Program-made: the position numbers and the translations under genes
The notes under the pieces: model-generated
Seen by the model: the letters and a program-made list of their open reading frames with translations, nothing else
Database searches by the model: none
What the model was told of the DNA's origin: nothing
Shown: positions 34,176 to 42,228 of the stretch, one piece after another
Numbering within the stretch: position 1 is the stretch's first letter
Layout: the number at the start of each line of letters is the position of its first letter
DNA from: CAYNJG01 sp964397295
GTDB lineage: Bacteria > Planctomycetota > Planctomycetia > Pirellulales > Pirellulaceae
Length of the DNA: 64,000 bases
Assembly: GCA_964397295.1 (NCBI GenBank)
Contig: CAYNJG010000010.1
Coordinates: 1 to 64,000 of the forward strand
Direction of reading: 5' to 3'

Positions 34176-36893
34176 TTAGTTCGTTAGCTCTTCCAAAGCC
34201 GATCGTAACTGGTCGGCGAATTTACGAGAACTGCCAACAAAGATCCGTGCGATCTTCCCATCGGGGCCAATCACAACGGTCTGTGGAATCGCATTCGCTT
34301 CGTAGCGTGCCGCCGCCACTCCGTCCCGATCAAGAACCACTGCCACGTCTAGTTGACGCCGCTCTAACGTTTTCTTGATTTCCGCGGGCCGCTCTTCCAA
34401 ATTCACCGCGAATAGTTTGACGCCTTTGTCTTCAAACTCCGAAACTACTTCGTCGACAACGGGCATAACCTGTAAACACGGACCACACCAAGTCGCCCAA
34501 AAATCGAGTACGACGCAGTGGCCTCGATGGTCGGAGAGTTCGAAATCCGTACTCTCATCAAGCATGACCAGTTTGATGTCCGGCGCTACTTTGCCGACGA
34601 GGGCGGATTCCGTACCAGGACTTGCTTCTCCTCCGTCTTCGGATTCATCGGCGGTCACAAACTTCGGATCAATAGCTGGAGTCAGTCGCCAACGACCAAA
34701 CGCAAGTGACTTTGCGCTACTGCGAATAAATCCGCCAAGTAGCAATTGATCGATTTCCGAAACCTTCACACTGATGGACGACAGAATGTCGCTACTGCCG
34801 TGGATGGTTTGGTCCTTGAACGAGTCGGCATAGAAGGAGTACCGGGAACCTGTATTTCTCACGACTTGTACCATCAGCCGTTCATCGTCCGCAGCCTGTT
34901 TTTCAATTTTCGGTTTCGGGGCAACGCCGTCCATTTCGTCTTCGTGAAGCCAAACAATCGTGGCGACTCGATTTCGTTCCACCGAGTGAGGGTTCAAGCG
35001 AACCTCCAATTGCAGATCTGTGCTGTTCATTGCCAACAAACTTCCGCGAAGCACGTCGCCCTTGCGAGAAAACAATAGGTGCTGCGGCGGAGAGTTTCTC
35101 TGCATCCTCGGCAACGTGAGCAAACGTTTTCTCTTTTCCTCCGTTAGCAAAGGCACCGGAGCGTTTTCGATGATTTGTGCCGCTTTGACGATACTGTGTG
35201 GAAATAACTTTGCGTCAGTCATCGTCGACTTGATGTGTACACCCGACTCATCGATCTTTTCCACGGTACACGGAATGACGTCGCCGGATACCAAGTGAAC
35301 GGCGCGAGCGGACTTGGTGGGCGTTGCCTTTTTCTTTTTGGGTTTTTGCGCCGGTCGACCGCCAAATACCATCAGTGCTCGTCGGTTTTGATTCGGTTGT
35401 CTTGCGACCGTCTTCTTCGGCTTCACCGGTTCGCGATAGACAACACGTCCGAAGACATCTCGCCGCAACGTTACCGGATCAACCGCAGTCGCTGGCTTCC
35501 AGGTTAAGCTTGATGCTGAATCACCGCCTGGTTTTGTCCCCGAAACGAACCAACCCTTGAGCCTAGTATCCATTAGCTCAAGTCGTCCAAACCGAAATCC
35601 GCTGGGCGAACTCTTTGTCGTTGTCGTCGCTTCATCCGATGTCAACGCAAAACCTCGCAAGTCACCAAGCGACAACTTTAACGGCTCGTCACACGCCTCG
35701 ATCTGCACCGTGAGTGTTTCATTGTCGGCTCCCAGTAGTTCACCAGAAATGCGACTGCCGTCTTGATATCCGGCGACAAATTGAGACTTCTTCGATACCG
35801 GCGAAGTAGAAAAATCGATTTGATCAACATCGTCAATCGCCAACTCTTCATCGTCGCCAGACTCCGTTGTCAGTGTCAACAACCCATCGTCAACGCGCAA
35901 GTCATCTCCGCCAATCGATTCTTTGTTGCTGGCAACCGTAATGGGATCAGCTGTTTTCGCATTCGGTTTCGCGCCCGACCAACCTCGCACCTGTAGAAAG
36001 TTGATGCGAAATTGCCCGGATCGATTGAGAAACATTACTCCTGACCCTAACCATTTTTTTACCGGTACGTGCAAGTCAGCCAATTGCTTTCCGCTGGCGT
36101 CGTAAATGATCAAGCGATCGCTCGGCCTATCTAGGTATGCAAACAAGTGCATGGAGCCGACGCCCATTTCCTTTAGCGATGCAAGATCTGCATCGTCCTT
36201 GGATTGTCGCTGCGCGACAGCAAATGATTCCCAGACTTCGATCGAGAATGCCGCTTTCCGCGACGCGGCAGATTCTTCCGTTCCCAGGTAAATGGAGAAG
36301 CTAGGCTTCTCTGCATTTTTCTTACTCCACGCAAGATCCATCTCGATGACGCATTTGTCAGGAAGGTCCAAATCAGCGAAAAGCGATGCTCTTTTTGCAT
36401 CGGTAACAAAGCTATTACCTTCGCTTCGCCAATGCTCGGAATTGGACATCGTCCATTCATCTAGCTCGGACGGCACCGGGTAGAGCTTCATCTCGGGTCC
36501 GTTGCGTGAGATTCGACGAATCGCATCACGGTGCAAGCTCAAGCGTCCAAGCGATGCCGATTCGATTTCGAACGACTCTTCGTCAATCGACAACACGCTT
36601 CCGTAAAACGTATCGCGATTGTTGAGTTCGATCAGGAAGTCGCCTGCGGGCTGAACCCGATCGCCGTCAGATTCGAATTTGAGTCCTATGATTTGATCAA
36701 GAGGAAACGTCAGCGGCGTTGTGAAATAGGGGCTATTCCACGTCGCTGTGCCGTCTTCGATTTTCGCCAGCGAGCCTCGTACAAAATTGTCGTCGCGCAG
36801 GTCTAACACACACGGTGGCGATTCATCGGCACCGTGCGAGACAGCCGAGAGGCCGACGAAAACGGTCGCGATCAATAGATTTCGAACAAGCAT
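34176..36893 (-). CDS. Large secreted protein with C-terminal thioredoxin domain
   Basis: A 905-residue protein with a signal peptide (about 1-22). The N-terminal 750 residues alternate short SH3-like strands of the type DLRDDNFVRGSLAKIEDG, FYGSVLSIDEESFEIES and GDVIPCTVEKIDESGVHI. These repeats recur five or more times, and a lectin-like stretch lies at about 130-290. The C-terminal domain (about 770-905) is TlpA/ResA-like: DFWATWCGPCLQ with a redox pair Cys803/Cys806, and cis-proline context NAIPQTVVIGPDG. It should act outside the cytoplasm as a disulfide reductant or isomerase with a scaffold. It is the last gene of the long operon and starts five bases after the preceding stop. Confidence 0.88.
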   Translation of the reverse strand: MLVRNLLIATVFVGLSAVSHGADESPPCVLDLRDDNFVRGSLAKIEDGTATWNSPYFTTPLTFPLDQIIGLKFESDGDRVQPAGDFLIELNNRDTFYGSVLSIDEESFEIESASLGRLSLHRDAIRRISRNGPEMKLYPVPSELDEWTMSNSEHWRSEGNSFVTDAKRASLFADLDLPDKCVIEMDLAWSKKNAEKPSFSIYLGTEESAASRKAAFSIEVWESFAVAQRQSKDDADLASLKEMGVGSMHLFAYLDRPSDRLIIYDASGKQLADLHVPVKKWLGSGVMFLNRSGQFRINFLQVRGWSGAKPNAKTADPITVASNKESIGGDDLRVDDGLLTLTTESGDDEELAIDDVDQIDFSTSPVSKKSQFVAGYQDGSRISGELLGADNETLTVQIEACDEPLKLSLGDLRGFALTSDEATTTTKSSPSGFRFGRLELMDTRLKGWFVSGTKPGGDSASSLTWKPATAVDPVTLRRDVFGRVVYREPVKPKKTVARQPNQNRRALMVFGGRPAQKPKKKKATPTKSARAVHLVSGDVIPCTVEKIDESGVHIKSTMTDAKLFPHSIVKAAQIIENAPVPLLTEEKRKRLLTLPRMQRNSPPQHLLFSRKGDVLRGSLLAMNSTDLQLEVRLNPHSVERNRVATIVWLHEDEMDGVAPKPKIEKQAADDERLMVQVVRNTGSRYSFYADSFKDQTIHGSSDILSSISVKVSEIDQLLLGGFIRSSAKSLAFGRWRLTPAIDPKFVTADESEDGGEASPGTESALVGKVAPDIKLVMLDESTDFELSDHRGHCVVLDFWATWCGPCLQVMPVVDEVVSEFEDKGVKLFAVNLEERPAEIKKTLERRQLDVAVVLDRDGVAAARYEANAIPQTVVIGPDGKIARIFVGSSRKFADQLRSALEELTN

Positions 36894-36898
36894 ACTCT

Positions 36899-37966
36899 TC
36901 ACCGTTCGTAGATGGGCAGTAAACGGAAGTTCAGCGCCAAGGAAAGCAATGACATGGACGTGCCGACGGACGGTCCGAACTGACCGGGAAAACTGCCGTC
37001 CGCGTTCTGCGCCGTTTTTAGATTGCGGATCAACAGTTTGTTCCACTTTTCCCAAGATTCAACATCACCTTGGAACAACGCCTGTGCTCGATAGTAGCGC
37101 GTGTATTCCAAATACGCGTGCCCCATGTTGCCGCCGTCACCTTCAAGTCGCTGTGTAAGGTATTCCAGCGTTGCTTTGTATTGCGGCAAGTCTTTTTGTT
37201 TGGCAAGGGCGTAAACAAGTGTACCGATGGAGATGCGAGCGAACGATTCATCAAACCCACCAACACCTCCTGAGTAAGCAACTTGTCCGTTGTCGGCGGT
37301 CATCTTTTTGAAATAGCCAATCGCTTTGTCGATCGATTCATCCGGCACCGCGATACCCGCATTCCGTGCGGCCAACAAACCAACTAGTACCGCACCTGCA
37401 ACCGATGTATCCGCCGATCCATCGTCAGGAGAGTATCGCCATGCATTGCGAGGATTCTTTTTCTGGGATGTTGTGGCACAACGCACGGCCAACTCGAGCG
37501 ACTGGGCGATCGAGATCTGTTTTCCGTCGCTCTTGTCCCACAGTTTTCGATTGTCTACCGTTCCGTAAGCCTCTGCCATGGCAAGCATTGCAAAACCATG
37601 GTGGTACATGCTTTGACCATAGTAGCCTGTGTTCGTGTTTTGGCTTTTGATGATGTTTCGCACAGCTCGACGAACCGTTGTGCTGTAGAGTCCGAAATTC
37701 GGATCCTCACCCGACGCGAGGAAAGTCATTAGGCACAGCCCGTTAACACCAGCGCCCTGCTGATTCCCTGGCCACGAACCATCTTCCTTCTGCGTCTTAA
37801 TTAGGAACTGCAAACCTTTGCCGTACATGTCGCGAACGTCGCGAGCCACGGACTGACCGATCATCGCGTTGGGCAATTGTGCTTGTGCTGCTTCCGCGCA
37901 AAACAACACCGAAGAAACCGTTAGCAGTAACCAGTACGTTCTATTGGACAAAATCATAGGCTTCAT
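36899..37966 (-). CDS. Secreted terpene-cyclase-fold (alpha/alpha toroid) repeat protein
   Basis: A 355-residue protein with a signal peptide (about 1-29, ending AQAQ). The repeats GLQFLIKTQKEDGSWPGNQ, AWRYSPDDGSADTSV and LLIRNLKTAQNADGSFPGQFG are the QW-type motifs of squalene/oxidosqualene cyclases and prenyltransferases. The chain is too short for a real cyclase and lacks the catalytic DxDD. It is therefore better seen as an alpha/alpha-toroid binding protein, a form common in planctomycetes. It is predicted to be periplasmic. Its ATG overlaps the stop of the B2 gene (ATGA) and it precedes the thioredoxin-domain gene by five bases. Confidence 0.88.
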   Translation of the reverse strand: MKPMILSNRTYWLLLTVSSVLFCAEAAQAQLPNAMIGQSVARDVRDMYGKGLQFLIKTQKEDGSWPGNQQGAGVNGLCLMTFLASGEDPNFGLYSTTVRRAVRNIIKSQNTNTGYYGQSMYHHGFAMLAMAEAYGTVDNRKLWDKSDGKQISIAQSLELAVRCATTSQKKNPRNAWRYSPDDGSADTSVAGAVLVGLLAARNAGIAVPDESIDKAIGYFKKMTADNGQVAYSGGVGGFDESFARISIGTLVYALAKQKDLPQYKATLEYLTQRLEGDGGNMGHAYLEYTRYYRAQALFQGDVESWEKWNKLLIRNLKTAQNADGSFPGQFGPSVGTSMSLLSLALNFRLLPIYER

Positions 37967-38805
37967 TTTAGTTCGATTCCAAAATTCATCGGGACAGCAG
38001 CATCTAGATTCCGCCTTCTGTTTTTTGCATTACTAAGAGCAGCCCGCCACCGGCGTTTTTGGTCTGGCTCAATGAGTGCTTCAACTGCCTTGTCGCGTAA
38101 TCGCGCCAACGCGTGAGCGTAGTACGTGCGATGGTCTACCTTCTGCTGTGGTTCGTGCTTCAACAGTATGTCAAGCATTCGTTTCCGCTGTTCGATTGTC
38201 AGTGGCATCGTCTTTTCGATCTCGGCAATGACCAGCTTCACAGTCGCCTCGTGGGCGTATTTACGCCGATCCGCTGACAGCTTTGCAGCCTTTGTACGCC
38301 GTTCCTTGGCAAACGTTCGATCGGCAACTTTGGCGAGCATCGAGCCCTCCGAGCAAACTCCCTTTTTCACTCTCGCTTGCAGTTCCATAAGTTGTTGCCG
38401 CCATTCGTTCCCTCCTTGGCCATTGATAATCGCGCCATTGATTTCATCAGCGTCGCTAAAGAATCGCTCAATGTCGCTAGACCCCGCCAACCACAACTTT
38501 GCGCGTTCGTCAGCGGTTAACTCCATTCCGGCATCCGCCACGTCGAGCCATTTTCGCAGTTCGCCGTGGAGGTGCTTCTTTGCATTCTCTGGCGTTCGGT
38601 GTTGATTGAAAATCATGTTATTGAGATTGAGGACAACGTTTCCGCGAATATGCCGCTGCGCGAAACCGGCGTTTTCTAAATCCCGACCAGTCTCTTCGCC
38701 ATATTCACCAAGCGCCACCCGCTCGATGTCCAACCGAAACTGAGCCCAGGCAGTGACACTCGGAAAACACACGCAGGTGAGCAGACAACAAAACCACCAG
38801 TTCAT
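37963..38805 (-). CDS. Secreted protein B2, second copy of family B
   Basis: A 280-residue protein with a signal peptide (about 1-21, ending TAWA). The mature start AQFRLDIERVAL matches AQFQLDIEQVAL of B1 (39753-40583). The two also share a motif of the form NQH..ENAKKHL, the block LWLAGSSDIERFFSD against LLAGRGDIEDFFSE, and VIAEIEKTMPLT against TIAELEKSTPFT. B2 is therefore a diverged duplicate of B1. It is helical, basic and probably periplasmic, with no catalytic motif visible. It is coupled by ATGA overlaps on both sides: to A2 upstream and to the toroid gene downstream. Function unknown. Confidence 0.82.
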   Translation of the reverse strand: MNWWFCCLLTCVCFPSVTAWAQFRLDIERVALGEYGEETGRDLENAGFAQRHIRGNVVLNLNNMIFNQHRTPENAKKHLHGELRKWLDVADAGMELTADERAKLWLAGSSDIERFFSDADEINGAIINGQGGNEWRQQLMELQARVKKGVCSEGSMLAKVADRTFAKERRTKAAKLSADRRKYAHEATVKLVIAEIEKTMPLTIEQRKRMLDILLKHEPQQKVDHRTYYAHALARLRDKAVEALIEPDQKRRWRAALSNAKNRRRNLDAAVPMNFGIELK

Positions 38806-39734
38806 GGTTGCTCCTGTTCTTGTCCATCCTCTTCCGCCGCGAATTCCAATTCACTGGCGAGGTTCCACAATGCTGACTTTCGTATCGCTATTTGAGAGTG
38901 AATCGCAAACTCGCTTCGATCAGGTTTAGGCTCCCAATGGATGGATTCGAAGAACACTTTTTGTGTTTCACGCAGTATATTGAATAGCTCATCCTTAGGA
39001 AAACCTCGCACCGAACCAACGCCATCTTCAATCAGCGTTGATGCGTTGCCTCGCCACGATTCCTGCCAGTGTTCGCGAATGATTTGTTCCACGCTTTCGC
39101 GTTGGGAAATCGAGAACACAAACTTCAACGATAAACTGGTGGTCATCGATTCGATCATCGCCTCTCTCGCGAACTCTCGCCTTGCATCAATCTCCGTTTT
39201 GTAGCGAGCCCCACGCTTGGCATCCAACTCAACTTCCACAAGCTGAACCAACTTATCCTGCAACTCTCTAATCGTACGACTGGCGGAGTCTTCCTCTCTG
39301 GCGATCCGTTTCCAGCCGGCCTTCTCGGCGTTCTCCAGATTCAGCGCCTCTTGGACAACGACCAAATACGCTTTGCGAATTTCCTTACTGAATTTCGTGC
39401 TGATCGGTTCAAACTCGGAACGCTTTAACCGAACAACCGCATGCAACAGCAACAGCTCACGGTCGTGCAAATCTCGAAAGTAGTCCTTGTACCGGCTGAG
39501 AGTTCTGCGAGATCTCTCGGCAGCAGTAAACGCTACTTCAACCTTACCTAGTTCGCCATCTTCCATCTCATCGATATCAGCTTCCAACATCGCATCGAAA
39601 TTCTTTGCAGCCACTGGCACTAGCAAGTCTAGATCGTTGATTAGATCGTAACCTTGTTGGGATCGCGCCAGACTCGGCATCGCCACGAACCCTAACACGG
39701 CGACCGCCAGTGGATTGCGTAATGATTGAAGCAT
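38802..39734 (-). CDS. Secreted protein A2, second copy of family A
   Basis: A 310-residue helical protein with a signal peptide (about 1-25). It is a paralogue of A1 (40580-41602). Shared blocks are LLLLHAVVRLKRSEFE against LRLLHLVCKLTRSEFQ, VELDAKRGARYKTEIDARREF against RELDADRLKKYKAELDERREF, and KDELFNILRETQKVFFESIHW against KTELGDVLSDEQKTVFKSVRW. The last third resembles helical heavy-metal-resistance or LTxxQ-type periplasmic proteins only in general character. Its Glu/Gln-rich tail is acidic. It starts 18 bases after the B1 stop and its own TGA overlaps the B2 start. Role unknown. Confidence 0.82.
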   Translation of the reverse strand: MLQSLRNPLAVAVLGFVAMPSLARSQQGYDLINDLDLLVPVAAKNFDAMLEADIDEMEDGELGKVEVAFTAAERSRRTLSRYKDYFRDLHDRELLLLHAVVRLKRSEFEPISTKFSKEIRKAYLVVVQEALNLENAEKAGWKRIAREEDSASRTIRELQDKLVQLVEVELDAKRGARYKTEIDARREFAREAMIESMTTSLSLKFVFSISQRESVEQIIREHWQESWRGNASTLIEDGVGSVRGFPKDELFNILRETQKVFFESIHWEPKPDRSEFAIHSQIAIRKSALWNLASELEFAAEEDGQEQEQP

Positions 39735-39752
39735 GCGAGTCGACCCTTGTCG

Positions 39753-40583
39753 TTAATCGATGAAACCATTTTGCCGTAGAAACTGTTCCATCCCTTGCCC
39801 CTGAGCCAAGGCCTGTTGCATCGCTTTTGCTTGCCCCGGCTCTAAGATCTCCTTCACTTGCTTCCCATTCTTGCTTAATTGGTAGACCACGTAGTAGGGA
39901 ACATACTGCCCAAAACTCTTCGGAGTCGGAGTACCTTCGAGCAAGGTGACAAGGTCTTTTCGTTGTGATGCTGTGAATGGGGTCGATTTTTCGAGTTCGG
40001 CAATCGTCATCTTGATGGCGGCATCGTAGCTGGCCTTCAGCCGCCTCTCTTCATTTCTTGCGAAGGTATCCCGCTGTTCGTCATTAAGCGTCCGCAACGA
40101 GACCTTTTCCATAATCGAGTCGCCACGAAAGAGGCCACTCTGTAACTTTTGTTGCAATGGTTGGATGCGTTGAAAGACCTGCTGAATCTTCTGTTGGTCC
40201 TGCTCGTCTTTGAATTCATCTCGAATGCCTTCTACTTCTGAGAAGAAGTCTTCGATGTCACCCCTTCCCGCAAGAAGCAGCTTTCTTTTCTGGTCGTCGT
40301 CCAGACCGAATTGACTGTCGAAGGACGCTAGTTTCGCTTTGAGTTGGTTTTCAATATGACGCTTTGCCGTTTTGGCGTTGCCATGTTGGCTAAATATCCA
40401 TCCATCCAAGTTCTGGTCGACCCGCCACGGATTGTGGTTGTGCTGCTGTTGAGCATCTTCCTTAACCTCAACTTCTACTTCTCTGTTGGCCGTCAACGCC
40501 ACCTGCTCAATGTCCAGTTGAAACTGAGCGAGCGCGTAGCCAGGCAGAAGCGATAGAGTGAAGACAAAGACATGAAATCTCAT
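39753..40583 (-). CDS. Secreted protein B1, first copy of family B
   Basis: A 276-residue protein with a signal peptide (about 1-19, ending YALA). The mature start is AQFQLDIEQVAL, and a Glu/Gln/His-rich linker is followed by NPWRVDQNLDGWIFSQHGNA. The rest is helical. KRKLLLAGRGDIEDFFSEVE is the block best kept against B2. DEQRDTFARNEERRLKASYD and LVTLLEGTPTPKSFG are typical of planctomycete secreted helical proteins of unknown function. Its ATG overlaps the A1 stop as ATGA, so the A-B pair is translated as a unit. No enzyme motif was found. Confidence 0.82.
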   Translation of the reverse strand: MRFHVFVFTLSLLPGYALAQFQLDIEQVALTANREVEVEVKEDAQQQHNHNPWRVDQNLDGWIFSQHGNAKTAKRHIENQLKAKLASFDSQFGLDDDQKRKLLLAGRGDIEDFFSEVEGIRDEFKDEQDQQKIQQVFQRIQPLQQKLQSGLFRGDSIMEKVSLRTLNDEQRDTFARNEERRLKASYDAAIKMTIAELEKSTPFTASQRKDLVTLLEGTPTPKSFGQYVPYYVVYQLSKNGKQVKEILEPGQAKAMQQALAQGQGMEQFLRQNGFID

Positions 40584-41602
40584 TTTGTTTTGCCCTCGGC
40601 AAGATCCTCTGCTTCCGGGGCAAACTCTAACTCGTCTTCCAAGTCATTTTGTTGATTCTGCTCGAAACCAAACATGTTGAAACCGTTGAAATACTGAACA
40701 TTGTTTTGAGGTTGCCACCGCACTGACTTGAAAACTGTTTTTTGCTCGTCGCTCAGCACGTCACCTAATTCTGTTTTGGGAATTTTTGGCACATACTGGA
40801 TGCCACTGTTCATTAGATACTGGGGACTCGACAACCACTGCGTATTCCAATTCTCTTCAAATATTTTCTCGACTTTCGGTCTCTGGCCTTCGGAGAGGAT
40901 CACCAATGAGTCAACGCTGTTGACCAACATTCCAATAATCCCCTGTTTTTGAAACTCGCGTCGTTCGTCGAGTTCGGCTTTGTATTTCTTTAGTCGATCC
41001 GCGTCCAATTCTCGCTCCGCCGTGAGCAAAAGCACTTTTTCCATCCGCTGATTCGGAGTGTCTCTTTTAGCCTTTGCTTTGACCGGAATACCCTGCATCA
41101 TTTGCGCTTGTTGTTGACAAACACTTATCAAGCAGCGTTGGCTCGCTAGTCGCACGTCCTTTTCGATGTTTTGGAACTCTGATCGGGTCAATTTGCAAAC
41201 CAAATGCAACAGACGCAATTCTGCGTTGCACTGACTTTTGAATTGCGTTTTATAGTGAGGCATCATGCCTTGCAAATTCGCGTCCTGGGCAAGTTCCTTT
41301 TCGAGCTTATCCAACTCCGCTTTCGTCTCGATCTTATCGACGTCTTTTGTGTAAGCCTCCTTGGCCGGTTGACGACCGCCTCCGAAACCACCACCGATTA
41401 GATTGAAAAAACCTTCCACCGCTTGCCCAACGATGCCCTCATCTTCGACTACTGCCTCGACTGCAATATCCGCCTGAGCGGCATCGGCCGGTGCTTCTGC
41501 CGCTTCAAATTCGACAACCTCCAGCACCACTTCCTGGGCTCCAGACATTGCAATCGAAAGTCCGAACGCAACCATCAGCGAGTAAGCGAATCGAAGCTTC
41601 AT
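40580..41602 (-). CDS. Secreted protein A1, first copy of family A
   Basis: A 340-residue protein with a signal peptide (about 1-22, ending SGAQ). An acidic Ala/Glu/Val-rich segment follows (about 23-55), then a Gly-rich stretch (GGGFGGGRQ) and a helical domain with cysteines at several positions (KSQCNAELRLLHLVCKLTR; RCLISVCQQQ). Paralogy to A2 is described there. A1 keeps extra N-terminal acidic and Gly-rich linkers that A2 lacks. The C-terminal tail is Asn/Gln-rich and then acidic. Its start overlaps the TGA of the upstream coiled-coil frame as ATGA. Extracytoplasmic location is predicted; function unknown. Confidence 0.82.
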   Translation of the reverse strand: MKLRFAYSLMVAFGLSIAMSGAQEVVLEVVEFEAAEAPADAAQADIAVEAVVEDEGIVGQAVEGFFNLIGGGFGGGRQPAKEAYTKDVDKIETKAELDKLEKELAQDANLQGMMPHYKTQFKSQCNAELRLLHLVCKLTRSEFQNIEKDVRLASQRCLISVCQQQAQMMQGIPVKAKAKRDTPNQRMEKVLLLTAERELDADRLKKYKAELDERREFQKQGIIGMLVNSVDSLVILSEGQRPKVEKIFEENWNTQWLSSPQYLMNSGIQYVPKIPKTELGDVLSDEQKTVFKSVRWQPQNNVQYFNGFNMFGFEQNQQNDLEDELEFAPEAEDLAEGKTK

Positions 41603-42204
41603 TCTGTTAGACTCCCGCTCGGACTTTTCTCACCTTCGAGACGATTGAAGTATTCGTCGATTCCCGCTCGCCATTCCGGAGGCAACTTTGACCCGGTCGT
41701 TCCGGTCGTTTGCCCCATCCCCGTTTCCTCACGAACTTCTTTGGTCTTGTTGCTTTTGCCTAGCATCGCGATTGCGGAATCGGATGTATCGCCACCACCA
41801 CCGCCGCCTGGGTTCGCTCCGCCACCACCACCGCCATTGGGATTAATCCGCTTCGATTGCAGCAGCAACTCGATCGCTTCCGTTTCGGCGGCAACTGCGG
41901 GATTTCCCGTTTCATTGGTTGCGAGAATTGCTTTGGCTTCTTCCATGACGGAAGCAACTTTTTCGAGCAACCCGATTTCCTTTGCAAAATTCGCTTCTGC
42001 GTCAGGCAACTCACGAATGCGGTCGACAACGTCGCGGGTGCGTTTCGCAATTTCGTCTTGCGTAGTTGTCAACTTCTCCGCATTTTTCAGATGCTCTTCT
42101 TCCGGCACTGCCGACTTTGCCTGCTGAGTAACACGAGTTTCCTCACGCAAGTTTATTTCTGATTCGAGAATTTTAAGACACTCGAGAACGATCGATGGTG
42201 GCAA
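41599..42204 (-). CDS. Coiled-coil/Gly-rich fragment in frame after the membrane protein gene
   Basis: About 201 residues, starting at a possible TTG (42204) without a convincing ribosome site. The N-terminal 110 residues are helical and charged (LECLKILESEINLREETRV, RTRDVVDRIRELPDAE). Then comes a poly-glycine linker with two runs of six glycines, and a tail with LPPEWRAGIDEYFNRLEGE. There is no signal peptide or membrane helix. It lies in exactly the same frame as the 884-residue protein upstream, separated only by TGA (42229-42231) and eight codons. The pair therefore reads like one protein broken by a stop codon. Whether it is made separately, by read-through, or not at all is open. Its stop overlaps A1. 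Confidence 0.65.
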   Translation of the reverse strand: MPPSIVLECLKILESEINLREETRVTQQAKSAVPEEEHLKNAEKLTTTQDEIAKRTRDVVDRIRELPDAEANFAKEIGLLEKVASVMEEAKAILATNETGNPAVAAETEAIELLLQSKRINPNGGGGGGANPGGGGGGDTSDSAIAMLGKSNKTKEVREETGMGQTTGTTGSKLPPEWRAGIDEYFNRLEGEKSPSGSLTE

Positions 42205-42228
42205 ACTGCCAGCCGATTTTCCGCCCGG

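Noticed and set aside
41423..42127. Plus-strand open frame with a poly-proline stretch
   Set aside because: The prolines are the complement of the poly-glycine codons of the real minus-strand gene.
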